Positions 25,901-33,766 of a stretch of DNA of 64,000 bases are shown piece after piece. Source of the DNA: UBA6770 sp965660875 (GTDB taxonomy: Bacteria > Bacteroidota > Bacteroidia > Flavobacteriales_G > Salibacteraceae). Numbering within the stretch: position 1 is the first letter of the stretch; each line of letters begins with the position of its first letter. The position numbers and the translations under genes were made by a program. Below the pieces are notes generated by a model. It was given only the letters and a program-made list of their open reading frames with translations, had not been told where the DNA came from and did not search any database. The DNA lies in the NCBI GenBank assembly GCA_965660875.1, contig CBFIBQ010000003.1, positions 130,511-194,510 of the forward strand, in the 5' to 3' direction.

Positions 25901-26447
25901 TCTGGGTTGTATCTCTGAAGATAGCGTGTTGTATAAAGTTTTAGGTCGTCCTGTTATTGATATTTCTGATACAACAAACGGCTTGTTATTTACAGTATTG
26001 ACTAATAATTCACCAGGATCGACCCATTCTTGGGACTTTGGTGACGGAAATACTTCTAACTTTAGAAAGCCCAAACACATCTATGCTGCTGATGGAATTT
26101 ACACAGTAAACTACACGAATAGTAACATATGTCGTTCTAAAGACACTACGTATGAGGTTAATGTAAAAACATTAAGCTTAACTGAGAACAATTCTGGCGC
26201 TAGATTATCACTTTATCCAAATCCAAATAATGGACAGTTTAATCTTGATTTTACAGGACTAAGTGCGAAAACAGTATTAGTATCTGTTACTGACGTTAAC
26301 GGAAGGGTTATCCTTAACAGAAACATTGGTGCTATCAATGGCAGTGCCAACGAGCAAATTAAGCTAGACAATATTGCGACTGGATATTACAATGTGAATA
26401 TTGTAATTGATGGAAAAGGGTACCATGAAAGGTTTATTGTAAAATAA
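22974..26447 (+). CDS. Large T9SS-secreted surface protein, paralogue of the upstream gene
   Basis: 1157 aa. Signal peptide MKKIILNTLFLFLTIGISAQ. The N-terminal 170 residues differ from the upstream protein and resemble the jelly-roll modules often seen in flavobacterial exoproteins. After that the plan is the same: a module opening APTSPICSGFYQNLTV (compare STPVCAALSDTIDV upstream) with the shared phrase IFIWTAMPNG, a parallel beta-helix (about 330-750), Ig-like repeats (NDTNMCFGTTLMV), a PKD domain with HSWDFGDGN, and a sorting domain with LSLYPNPNNGQFNL ending HERFIVK. The pair clearly arose by duplication with N-terminal exchange. Cotranscribed with its neighbour and closed by a terminator at 26466. 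Confidence 0.85.
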   Translation: MKKIILNTLFLFLTIGISAQTKTVSTFPPLLDNNGASAISFNLSAGSSDIIIKDIGCLFNSGTQNVQIWYKTTPINYTAAGWSVNSSPGWMQLGGSYSVTGNNTTPVSIAMASGGLNFTIPANTTYGIVILGGMSYMTYSASSPSIFTNNNECTITVGPNIGYGGSQTSMSNHPRSFLGYVDYELGTKNNSAQVGEISAPTSPICSGFYQNLTVKYCNNGKLPLDSVQMGGILRTSAGGIRLPPIPIPNMTLRGGVAPGQCSNSFNLFTHSPGFKPNDTIFIWTAMPNGVPSTNQQSESDTIMYVIKTSVNKKYWTVGDTSVGTFDFPRLDYAFHYFDSIGGICDSLIIDIDTSHDKFATSMQFEFPEITGSTVNTPIILRGMKSNPYNVTLRFDSNDVDNNYILKMANAHHVYVEDINFNAVDVHTTDHSFNISLEDGSSFIHFSNCNFRSDYSNDVSDNSLIAGINTGDNISFDNCSFTGGSDAINISGGNGHKIENSTFSNQFLAGVHLTQSGNVAVINNEFASVAPNVYAGASYNQLGIAIYLSDVRSSIDVEYNVVNVSNSQWPSKGILIENYNRALGTSSITNNSINVGQPWSGNEFTGILADNANFLEIYFNSIVVNGNNTDNSCIGFENSNRNTLMNNIFEIQVAGNAVFQSGIGSVVNADYNNYYTPNTGNSLVTIDGSGGGTYTSLATLQNATGLETNSYNVNPFFYDVSNNNLHACNPVLSKGAQPISGVTVDFDDDVRSSTPSIGADEFTPISEVKLVDDYGLCPGTSTTVTAGGGNFGETAVWRNASNGIILDTNYALIVTMPGTYEVTFFNACGVVVDTVEIINPEAVALPNDTNMCFGTTLMVDASITDGTNYTWNTTDSSAMVNLTSQATYSVTATDIWGCVSADTFDVTYSPIADFGIDSIIVCEGADQSVSSNVDGTIGATFTWSGYSSGATNQDPGATVADFELPSKRAYVKVEVNHLGCISEDSVLYKVLGRPVIDISDTTNGLLFTVLTNNSPGSTHSWDFGDGNTSNFRKPKHIYAADGIYTVNYTNSNICRSKDTTYEVNVKTLSLTENNSGARLSLYPNPNNGQFNLDFTGLSAKTVLVSVTDVNGRVILNRNIGAINGSANEQIKLDNIATGYYNVNIVIDGKGYHERFIVK

Positions 26448-26465
26448 TCATAACCTTATTTTGAT

Positions 26466-26500
26466 AAAAAAGGGCTTGAGAATTCAAGCCCTTTTTTTTT
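26466..26500 (+). terminator. Rho-independent terminator of the T9SS pair
   Basis: AAAAAAGGGCTTGA / TCAAGCCCTTTTTT around loop GAAT, with a long T-tract (26492-26500). The A/T-rich flanks would allow action in both directions. The rest of the gap to alaS (26501-26716) holds only the alaS terminator. Confidence 0.9.
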
Positions 26501-26612
26501 GCTCAAAAAAATGATAGAAAGTATTTACTACCCAGACTTCCAACCTAGACTTTAAATATCATTGGAATCTATCAGATAAACTATTACCTATTCAATTAGT
26601 GAATTAGTGGCA

Positions 26613-26650
26613 TTAAAAAAAGCAGTGGAGATAACTTCACTGCTTTATAA
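26613..26650 (-). terminator. Terminator of alaS
   Basis: On the minus strand AAAGCAGTG, a 10-nt loop, CACTGCTTT and a T run (seven T, from the A run at 26614-26621). It lies about 70 nt beyond the alaS stop and faces the terminator of the convergent T9SS operon. Confidence 0.75.
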
Positions 26651-26716
26651 TTGATTTGTAGCTATAGCTTTTAAGACCAACAAAAAGACCTTATAACATA
26701 TTAAACCACGGGATTA

Positions 26717-29329
26717 TTAACCTTTTATCCATTCAATAAGCGATTGCTTAGAGTCATTAAATCCATCAAGGTTCTTACCTCCAGCAGTAGCATAAAATGC
26801 TTGTCCACCACCTCCACCTTGAATAATTGGTGAAATCCTTTTTATACCTTCATTAGCTTTTATTCCTTTCTCTTCTGCAAGAGACTCTGAAACCAACAAA
26901 CTGAATATTATTTTAGGAGACTCTATTGAGGCTACTCCAATTACTATGGAATCGCATTCAGCCTTTAATTGAAATAAGATATCCTTAACAAATGCCGATT
27001 TTACTGTAGTTAATACAAACGCGTATTTAAGATCACCAACGGGAGTAAGTGTGTTCAGAATGGTTTGTTTTAACTCATTTGCTTTCTGCCTTTCAATCTC
27101 CTCCAGGCTTTGATTCAAATTTTCATTCTCTTTTAACAGTTCTGATATTTTTTTGATTGGTTGCTTAGTATGATTCAACATTTCCTTTACTTCTTCTAAT
27201 ATCTTCTCCTGACTTGAGAAATAGTTCAATGCTACCTCTGAAGAGATTGCCTCTACCCTTCTTACTCCAGCCGCTACCGATGACTCTGAAACAAGCTTAA
27301 ATACTCTAATTTGGCTAGTATTCTTAACATGAGTTCCTCCACATAGTTCTAATGAATCACCAAAACCTATCATCCGGACATGTTCTCCGTACTTTTCACC
27401 GAATAACATCATTGCTCCCGCCTCGTTCGCTTCTTCTATTGTAGCAGACCTATTCTCCTTCAAAGGCAAAGCTGACTCAATAAGATCGTTTACCTCATTT
27501 TCAATTTTTTCTAATTCTTCCGAAGTTACTTTTTGAAAATGTGAAAAATCAAAACGCAAATATTTAGGTGAAACTAAAGACCCTTTCTGCTCTACATGCT
27601 TTCCTAAAACATTTCTTAGTGCATGGTGTAATAAGTGAGTTGCAGTGTGATTTGCCTGAACCAGTTTTCGAGCTTTTTTGTCCACGACACACTCAATTGA
27701 GTCCTCGAAATTCAAATCAATTGAATCAACCGAAACTATAATCGTCTCGTTTTCTTTTTTAGTATCCGTTACCTTAATTTGCTTTTTATCTTGAATAATT
27801 AGACCTGTATCGCCCACTTGGCCTCCTCCTTCTGGATAAAAAGGAACAACATCCAATACTAATTGATACAGAGCTTTCCCCTTCTTATCAATTTTACGGT
27901 ATTTACATATTTTACTGGTAGACCTCAAATAATCGTAACCTACAAAAGCTTGAGTAAAATCAGGCACAATATTGACCCAGTCGTCCGTTTTTAATTCGTT
28001 TGACTGTCGAGACCTATTTTTTTGCTTTTCTAATTGAATATGAAATGCCTCCATATCTACTTGTATGTCATTTTCTGCCGCTATCAATTGCGTTAAATCA
28101 ATAGGAAAGCCAAACGTATCATACAGTTCAAACGCAACTACTCCAGAAAGTTCTTTATTCGTTGCTAACTCTTTTTCTAACTTTACAATACCTTTTGATA
28201 ATGTTCTTAAAAAAGACTCCTCCTCCTCTCGAATCACAGAAGCTATCAACGATTCTTGAGCTTTAAGCTCCGGAAATTGAGCACCCATTTCTTTTAATAA
28301 TACAGGAACTAATTCAAACAGAAAAGGTTTGTCTAAACCTAAAAAGCTATAACCATACCGCACTGCTCGACGCAATATTCTGCGTATAACATAGCCAGCA
28401 CCATTGTTGGAAGGGAGCTGACCATCAGCTATGGAAAAAGCAACTGCACGCACGTGATCTGAGGCAACTCGAAACGCTATATCTTCTTTGGTATCCGTTG
28501 CCTTATAATCCAGTTTTGCTAAATTAGATAACTTACTAATTAATGGAGTAAACACATCTGTATCGTAATTGGAATTTTTCGCCTGCAATGCCATGGCAAG
28601 TCTTTCCAGACCCATACCAGTGTCCACATGCTTTTTCGGCAAGTTACTCAACTTGCCCTTTGAATCTCTATTGAACTGAATAAATACTAAGTTCCAAATT
28701 TCTACTACCTGAGGATGATCTTTATTAACCAACTCTCTTCCATTAATTTCTTCTCTGTTTTGTTCAGACCTTAAATCAATATGAATTTCAGATGAAGGAC
28801 CACATGGACCCATCTCACCCATTTCCCAAAAATTATCCTTCTTATTACAACGTAAAATCCGCTGAGGGTCAACAAATTTCTTCCATATTTCCTCAGACTC
28901 AGTATCTGGATCGGTACCATCAATTGCATCCCCTTCAAAAACGGTAATGTACAGGCGGTCTTTATCGAGTTGATAAACTTCAGTTAGTAATTCCCAGGCC
29001 CAAGTAATTGCTTCTTTTTTAAAATAATCACCAAAAGACCAGTTTCCGAGCATTTCAAACATGGTATGGTGATACGTATCGACGCCAACTTCTTCAAGGT
29101 CATTATGCTTTCCTGAAACACGTAAACATTTTTGCGAGTTAGCAACTCTAGCACTAGAGTGCAGACTATTTCCCAAAAAAACATCTTTGAATTGGTTCAT
29201 ACCAGCGTTGGTAAACATTAGGGTAGGATCATTTTTGATAACCATTGGTGCAGAGGCTTCTATTTTATGTCCTTTTGACTCAAAATACTCTAAAAACGCA
29301 GTCCTGATATTATTAACACTCCAGTTCAT
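26717..29329 (-). CDS. alaS: Alanyl-tRNA synthetase
   Basis: 870 aa class II synthetase charging tRNA-Ala and editing Ser/Gly mischarging. Catalytic domain at the N-terminus: RTAFLEYFESKGH, motif 1 region PTLMFTNAGMNQFKDVFLG, HHTMFEMLGNWSFGDYFKKEA (motif 2) and MGLERLAMALQ (motif 3). The editing domain has the zinc ligands HTATH near 560 and CGGTH near 661. The C-terminal coiled coil and the C-Ala domain with the Gly-rich GGGGGQAFYATAGGKN follow. Length is normal. Divergent from the M23 peptidase gene, an arrangement I recall as conserved in flavobacteria. Confidence 0.98.
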   Translation of the reverse strand: MNWSVNNIRTAFLEYFESKGHKIEASAPMVIKNDPTLMFTNAGMNQFKDVFLGNSLHSSARVANSQKCLRVSGKHNDLEEVGVDTYHHTMFEMLGNWSFGDYFKKEAITWAWELLTEVYQLDKDRLYITVFEGDAIDGTDPDTESEEIWKKFVDPQRILRCNKKDNFWEMGEMGPCGPSSEIHIDLRSEQNREEINGRELVNKDHPQVVEIWNLVFIQFNRDSKGKLSNLPKKHVDTGMGLERLAMALQAKNSNYDTDVFTPLISKLSNLAKLDYKATDTKEDIAFRVASDHVRAVAFSIADGQLPSNNGAGYVIRRILRRAVRYGYSFLGLDKPFLFELVPVLLKEMGAQFPELKAQESLIASVIREEEESFLRTLSKGIVKLEKELATNKELSGVVAFELYDTFGFPIDLTQLIAAENDIQVDMEAFHIQLEKQKNRSRQSNELKTDDWVNIVPDFTQAFVGYDYLRSTSKICKYRKIDKKGKALYQLVLDVVPFYPEGGGQVGDTGLIIQDKKQIKVTDTKKENETIIVSVDSIDLNFEDSIECVVDKKARKLVQANHTATHLLHHALRNVLGKHVEQKGSLVSPKYLRFDFSHFQKVTSEELEKIENEVNDLIESALPLKENRSATIEEANEAGAMMLFGEKYGEHVRMIGFGDSLELCGGTHVKNTSQIRVFKLVSESSVAAGVRRVEAISSEVALNYFSSQEKILEEVKEMLNHTKQPIKKISELLKENENLNQSLEEIERQKANELKQTILNTLTPVGDLKYAFVLTTVKSAFVKDILFQLKAECDSIVIGVASIESPKIIFSLLVSESLAEEKGIKANEGIKRISPIIQGGGGGQAFYATAGGKNLDGFNDSKQSLIEWIKG

Positions 29330-29427
29330 AACTCCCTAAAATTACTTTTACAATACTCCATATTTACTGCATTTTCAATACAAAAATTTCTGAAAATACA
29401 ATCTCGTGCAAATTTATGTTTATTCAA

Positions 29428-29435
29428 TAACTTTG
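29428..29435 (+). promoter_or_regulatory. -7 element for the M23 peptidase gene
   Basis: TAACTTTG (exact TAnnTTTG) ends 33 nt before the ATG at 29469. The open frame extends upstream to a GTG at 29406, but this promoter lies inside that extension, which argues for the ATG. Confidence 0.55.
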
Positions 29436-29468
29436 TACTCAACTAATGCATCAGCACTGGAACTATTT

Positions 29469-30440
29469 ATGAGAGGCAAAAAATATAAGTACAACACTAA
29501 AACGCTGAGCTATGAGCAAATTGAGCTTACAGCTAAAGATCGGCTAATAAAGCTATTGACTTATACAATTAGTGGAGTTGTTTTTGCAACTCTTTTTCTG
29601 GTAATTACCTTTTATTTTTTCGACACGCCAGAGGAGCGCCAACTAAAACGAGAGAATGAAAAGCTGGTTCATGAGTATCAAGTGTTGAACCAAAAGCTCG
29701 ACAATGTTTCTAAAGTATTGGCCAATATTCAAGAAAGAGATGATAATATTTATCGTGTAATTCTTGAAGCTGAACCTATAGCCGATAATCTTAGAAAATC
29801 AGGCTTTGGTGGCATCAATCGTTACAGTGACCTTGAAGGCTACACCAGTTCTGAGCTGCTCATTAGTACTTCAAAAAAAATGGATAAGCTTACTAAACAG
29901 ATATACATTCAGTCCAAAAGCTTTGATGAAGTGATAAACATGGCCAGTAAAAAAGAGCAGATGCTTGCCAGTATCCCCTCGATTATGCCGGTCAAAAGTG
30001 AAGATTTGAAAAGAATTAGCTCTGGGTTTGGTATTCGTATGCATCCCATATTGAAAATCAGAAAAATGCACCACGGTCAGGATTTTACTGCTCCTACAGG
30101 TACAGAAATATTCGCCACCGGTAATGGAAAGGTTATAAAGGTAAAAAAACAACGATTTGGGTTCGGATACCATGTAATTGTGAATCATGGCTATGGCTAT
30201 GAAACCATCTACGCTCATATGAGTAAAATACTAGTGAGAGTAGGTCAGAGCATTACACGTGGAGATGTACTAGGCTTAGTGGGAAATACAGGTAGCAGCA
30301 CAGCACCTCATTTACATTACGAAGTGGTGAAGAATGGAAGAAAAATAGATCCAGTGAATTATTATTACCAAGATTTATCGCCAGAACAATTTCAACAAAT
30401 TCTTAACTTATCTGACCAACCCATACAATCCTTTGATTAA
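29469..30440 (+). CDS. Membrane-anchored M23 (LytM-type) metallopeptidase
   Basis: 323 aa from the chosen ATG. A cytoplasmic N-terminus of about 33 residues is followed by a single membrane helix (YTISGVVFATLFLVITFYFF), a coiled coil (KRENEKLVHEYQVLNQKLDNVSKVL in two halves) and a C-terminal peptidase domain. The domain shows SGFGIRMHPILK, the first zinc ligands HHGQDF (His and Asp), and the HxH motif HLHYE, so it has the residues for peptidoglycan endopeptidase activity. Relatives cut cross-links during growth or division. Divergent from alaS and 40 nt upstream of a MerR-type regulator. Confidence 0.9.
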   Translation: MRGKKYKYNTKTLSYEQIELTAKDRLIKLLTYTISGVVFATLFLVITFYFFDTPEERQLKRENEKLVHEYQVLNQKLDNVSKVLANIQERDDNIYRVILEAEPIADNLRKSGFGGINRYSDLEGYTSSELLISTSKKMDKLTKQIYIQSKSFDEVINMASKKEQMLASIPSIMPVKSEDLKRISSGFGIRMHPILKIRKMHHGQDFTAPTGTEIFATGNGKVIKVKKQRFGFGYHVIVNHGYGYETIYAHMSKILVRVGQSITRGDVLGLVGNTGSSTAPHLHYEVVKNGRKIDPVNYYYQDLSPEQFQQILNLSDQPIQSFD

Positions 30441-30460
30441 GAGTAAGTTTATTAATTTAG
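30432..30460 (+). promoter_or_regulatory. Possible promoter of the MerR-like gene
   Basis: TTTG (30432-30435), 17 nt, TAATTTAG (30453-30460); the second element differs from TAnnTTTG at one position. The TTTG overlaps the last codons of the peptidase gene. Confidence 0.4.
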
Positions 30461-30480
30461 CCAACTAAAACGAACTTATT

Positions 30481-30819
30481 TTGCCTTACAAGGAAAAAGA
30501 GATATCAAAATTGTATTACAGTATTGGAGAGGTTGCAAAAATTTTCGATGTTAACTCATCATTAATACGATTTTGGGAGACCGAATTTGATATTCTAAAA
30601 CCAAAAAAAAACAAAAAAGGTAATCGACTATTTACGCAGAAAGATTTGTCTTACCTCAAAATCATTTACAACCTTGTAAAAGAAAAGGGATACACTTTAG
30701 AAGGTGCTAAAAAAGCAATAAAAGAGGAAAAAAACACACTCTTAACACAGCAAGAATTAAAAGACCGTATGCTTAGTATCAAGCTAGCATTGGAAAAACT
30801 CAAATCCGAACTGGATTAA
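30481..30819 (+). CDS. MerR-family transcriptional regulator
   Basis: 112 aa with a TTG start. The N-terminal winged helix is typical: YYSIGEVAKIFDVNSSLIRFWETEFDIL (about 10-37, in two helices), then KKNKKGNRLFTQKDL and a coiled coil (LKIIYNLVKEKGYTLEGAKKAI). There is no C-terminal effector domain or Cys cluster, so it is not a classical metal sensor. Small MerR proteins of this type follow the alaS-M23 pair in flavobacteria, as I recall. Overlaps the convergent hldD by 4 nt. Confidence 0.88.
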   Translation: MPYKEKEISKLYYSIGEVAKIFDVNSSLIRFWETEFDILKPKKNKKGNRLFTQKDLSYLKIIYNLVKEKGYTLEGAKKAIKEEKNTLLTQQELKDRMLSIKLALEKLKSELD

Positions 30820-31787
30820 AAGTAGTTTCCTGGAATCAAATAATTTCTGACATAATCCTTAACTCCAGCCTCCAATGAGGTGAAGTCTTTTGCATATCCG
30901 GCAGCAAGAAGTTTCGTCATATCAGCTTCTGTATAATATTGGTATTTATCTCTAATATCTTCTGGAGTAGGTATATAGGATATTTTTGGGGTAAGTTCTA
31001 ATGCTTGAAAGGTCGCAAACACTAAATCATTAAATGTTCGCGCCTGACCTGTACCTAAATTGTATATGCCCGAGTGTTCTTTCTTTCGGTTTTTCATAAA
31101 AAAGAACAACACCTCTACTACATCTTTTACATACACAAAATCACGTAACTGTTCACCATTTTCATAGTCTGAATGATGAGACTGAAAAAGTTTCATCTCC
31201 CCTGTTTCTTTAATCTGATTAAACGCATGCCAAATCACTGAGGCCATCCGCCCTTTATGGTACTCGTTAGGTCCATAGACATTAAAAAATTTGAATCCAG
31301 CCCAGAAAAATGGCTGCTTTTCTTGTTCCAGTGCCCAAATATCAAAATCATTCTTTGACTCGCCGTAAGGGTTTAGAGGTTTGAGCTTTGGCGAAAGGCT
31401 GTGATTGTCAACATACCCCATTTCCCCCATTCCATAGGTAGCAGCTGATGATGCGTAGACTAAAGGGATACTGAATTGAGAACAGGTGTTCCAAACATCC
31501 TTTGAATAATTCAAATTGAGTTTATCAAAAATATCTTTATCAAATTCTGTGGTATCCGTTCGAGCCCCAATGTGAAAAACAAATTCAGTCAATTTGTGGT
31601 TTTCAATTAGCCATTCATTGAAATCTGCACGATCTACAATTAGCGCAAACGTCTTATCCTTATAGTTATTTTGTTTCTCTTTTCTTGAGAAGTCATCAAC
31701 TAAAACCAGCTCTTTATAACCCTCTTGGTTTAACTTTTCAACCAAACAACTTCCAATAAATCCAGCTGCACCTGTAACAACAATCAT
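30816..31787 (-). CDS. hldD: ADP-L-glycero-D-manno-heptose 6-epimerase
   Basis: 323 aa short-chain dehydrogenase/reductase. Makes the heptose donor of the LPS inner core. NAD(P)-binding VTGAAGFIGS (4-13), DDFSRKEKQNN after the second strand, catalytic Tyr141/Lys145 in YGESK, and the HldD phrases FKFFNVYGPNEYHKGRMASV and QLRDFVYVKDVV. Length is right. HldE and other heptose genes are not in the window. Has its own promoter-like TAACTTTG at 31813-31806. Confidence 0.92.
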   Translation of the reverse strand: MIVVTGAAGFIGSCLVEKLNQEGYKELVLVDDFSRKEKQNNYKDKTFALIVDRADFNEWLIENHKLTEFVFHIGARTDTTEFDKDIFDKLNLNYSKDVWNTCSQFSIPLVYASSAATYGMGEMGYVDNHSLSPKLKPLNPYGESKNDFDIWALEQEKQPFFWAGFKFFNVYGPNEYHKGRMASVIWHAFNQIKETGEMKLFQSHHSDYENGEQLRDFVYVKDVVEVLFFFMKNRKKEHSGIYNLGTGQARTFNDLVFATFQALELTPKISYIPTPEDIRDKYQYYTEADMTKLLAAGYAKDFTSLEAGVKDYVRNYLIPGNYF

Positions 31788-31805
31788 ATCCTATCAATTA
31801 AAACA

Positions 31806-31813
31806 CAAAGTTA
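31806..31813 (-). promoter_or_regulatory. -7 element for hldD
   Basis: Minus-strand TAACTTTG, exact match to TAnnTTTG, 18 nt before the hldD ATG. No TTG at standard -33 spacing. Confidence 0.5.
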
Positions 31814-31862
31814 GCGTTTGAGAAATTATCACAGGGTTCTTTCGCGGCTATTTGACAGTAAT

Positions 31863-31870
31863 TATATTTG
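31863..31870 (+). promoter_or_regulatory. -7 element for fabD
   Basis: TATATTTG, exact match to TAnnTTTG, 24 nt before the fabD ATG at 31895. The divergent hldD motif lies 50 nt away on the other strand. Confidence 0.5.
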
Positions 31871-31894
31871 TCAAAACTTTGAAACTATAAGCAC

Positions 31895-32776
31895 ATGAAG
31901 GCATACGTATTTCCTGGACAGGGATCGCAATTTATTGGAATGGGAAAGGATTTATACGAAAGCAACCCCCAAGCCCAAGAACTATTTGAAAAAGCTAATG
32001 AAGTTTTAGGGTTCGACATTGTGAACATCATGTTTAATGGTACCGATGAAGAGTTGAAACAAACCAAAGTCACCCAACCCGCAATATTCTTACACTCGAC
32101 TATATTGTCGACAAGTTTAGGTGATAAATTCCGTCCGGATATGGTTGCTGGACACTCCCTTGGAGAATTGAGCGCTTTAGTAGCAAACAAAACTTTAGGG
32201 TTTCAAGATGGATTGAAATTGGTCTCAAAACGGGCTTTAGCCATGCAGAAAGCATGTGAAGCCGTCCCTTCTACTATGGCGGCAATACTCGGATTAGACG
32301 ATGAAAAGGTCGAAGAAATATGCAAAGATACTGAGGGTGTAGTGGTAGCTGCAAATTACAATTGCCCGGGACAATTGGTGATTTCTGGTGATTTAACCGC
32401 CGTGCAGAATGCCTGTGAGAAGTTAACAGAAGCAGGCGCAAGGCGTGCAATGATTTTGCCTGTAGGAGGTGCTTTTCATTCTCCTTTAATGGAGCCAGCA
32501 AGGACCGAACTAGCTGCGGCAATAAAAGATACAGCGTTTAAGAAAGGTATTTGTCCGATATATCAGAATGTAACTGCTAGTGCGGTAACGGAACCAACTG
32601 AAATTCAAGACAATTTAATGGCTCAATTAACTGCCCCTGTTCGCTGGACGCAAACCATGCAAGCAATGGTTAAAGACGGTGCTAGTCATTTTACCGAAGT
32701 GGGACCGGGAAAAGTGCTTCAAGGTTTAGTTAAAAAAGTTGATCGAAGCATTCCTACAGAAAGTGCCAGCATATAG
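31895..32776 (+). CDS. fabD: Malonyl-CoA:ACP transacylase
   Basis: 293 aa. Transfers malonyl from CoA to acyl-carrier protein, supplying the extender unit of fatty-acid synthesis. N-terminal FPGQGSQFIGMG (6-17), nucleophile Ser88 in GHSLGE, Arg113 for the malonyl carboxylate in SKRALAMQ, and catalytic His195 in GGAFHSPLM. All key residues are present and the length is normal. Followed after 11 nt by an unrelated exported protein gene. Confidence 0.96.
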   Translation: MKAYVFPGQGSQFIGMGKDLYESNPQAQELFEKANEVLGFDIVNIMFNGTDEELKQTKVTQPAIFLHSTILSTSLGDKFRPDMVAGHSLGELSALVANKTLGFQDGLKLVSKRALAMQKACEAVPSTMAAILGLDDEKVEEICKDTEGVVVAANYNCPGQLVISGDLTAVQNACEKLTEAGARRAMILPVGGAFHSPLMEPARTELAAAIKDTAFKKGICPIYQNVTASAVTEPTEIQDNLMAQLTAPVRWTQTMQAMVKDGASHFTEVGPGKVLQGLVKKVDRSIPTESASI

Positions 32777-32787
32777 CCATTAATGGA

Positions 32788-33687
32788 ATGCGGTTCTTTT
32801 TTGTTCTAGTCACTTTTGCTCTTCTTTTTAACTCCACTCTTTACGGAAAGGAAAAAATTGTAGACAAAAGCGGAAAAAAGCCAAAATGGGTTAAAGAGGA
32901 AAATGTTATGTTGTATCGCGTTTCGGTAAAAGCACCTACTCTATTTGAGGCTAAAGCCAAGGCCAAAGAAACATTCAGTAGTTCTTTTACCAATGCAGTA
33001 AAATATGCACTCTCTATAAAAGAGGACAGTTTAAAACAGCAGCGGCTCAATCAATTCTTGGTCGAGTTTCAATGGGCATCAATTAAAGGTGCTAAATACG
33101 ATGATATTCGAGGTTTTAGCGATAGCTTGTTATTAGATAGTTATTGGGAAAAAGCGAGGCTCTCCAATGGTGGGTACTTATTCAAGCTCTTTTATTTATA
33201 CGATTGTACTGAGGAGGAAATAAAGAAAATTGCCAATCAATTTGAAAGAACGGATAGTAAAATTAGAAAACTTATCTATCCTATTAAAGCTAGACTGAAA
33301 CAAGAAAACTCCATAGACTGGTTGCTATCTGTTCAAGATACACTCAAAAGAATTAAAGGTACAGCCCATCCAAACTTTCACGAGCAAATCGACGCAGTAA
33401 GAAAAAACATAAACGCCTATTTAAGCCAAATAGAATTACATATTTTGGAAAAAAACTCCAGTGAGATTAAATTCCAAATGCGAAAAGATGGGAAAACACT
33501 TCCCATTCAAAAACTTCCATCCTTAACGTCAACCTGCGCTAAAATTTTAAACTTTTCAAACAAATCAAACATCTTAACGATCCAATTTGACAGAAAATAC
33601 TGTTTAGAGGTCGACCCAGAAAGTGGATTTACAGTTGAATTTAAAGCGCGGAATCAATCAATTAAAAGATCAATTCCTGTATTTTAA
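32788..33687 (+). CDS. Exported protein of unknown function, LPP20-like N-terminus
   Basis: 299 aa. Signal peptide MRFFFVLVTFALLFNSTLYG. After it comes GKKPKWVKEENVMLYRVSVKAPTLFEAKAKAKETF in two phrases: a 'KPKWV' followed by an amphipathic AxxxAxxxF helix, a pattern seen in LPP20-type envelope proteins. The remainder is alpha/beta and ends in a strand-rich domain (about 220-299) with LEVDPESGFTVEF. There is no lipobox Cys, so it is probably periplasmic. I do not recognise the C-terminal domain. Probably cotranscribed with fabD; convergent with the next exported protein. Confidence 0.65.
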   Translation: MRFFFVLVTFALLFNSTLYGKEKIVDKSGKKPKWVKEENVMLYRVSVKAPTLFEAKAKAKETFSSSFTNAVKYALSIKEDSLKQQRLNQFLVEFQWASIKGAKYDDIRGFSDSLLLDSYWEKARLSNGGYLFKLFYLYDCTEEEIKKIANQFERTDSKIRKLIYPIKARLKQENSIDWLLSVQDTLKRIKGTAHPNFHEQIDAVRKNINAYLSQIELHILEKNSSEIKFQMRKDGKTLPIQKLPSLTSTCAKILNFSNKSNILTIQFDRKYCLEVDPESGFTVEFKARNQSIKRSIPVF

Positions 33688-33766
33688 ATTAAAGCTAGAG
33701 ATACCGCTATACAGGGCAAGGCTAAAGAAGTTTGGGTTTATTAAAAAAGAACTCAATAGCTTGAAC

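Noticed and set aside
29871..30218. 115-codon minus-strand frame within the M23 peptidase gene
   Set aside because: Lies opposite the catalytic peptidase domain, whose motifs show that the plus strand is the coding strand.
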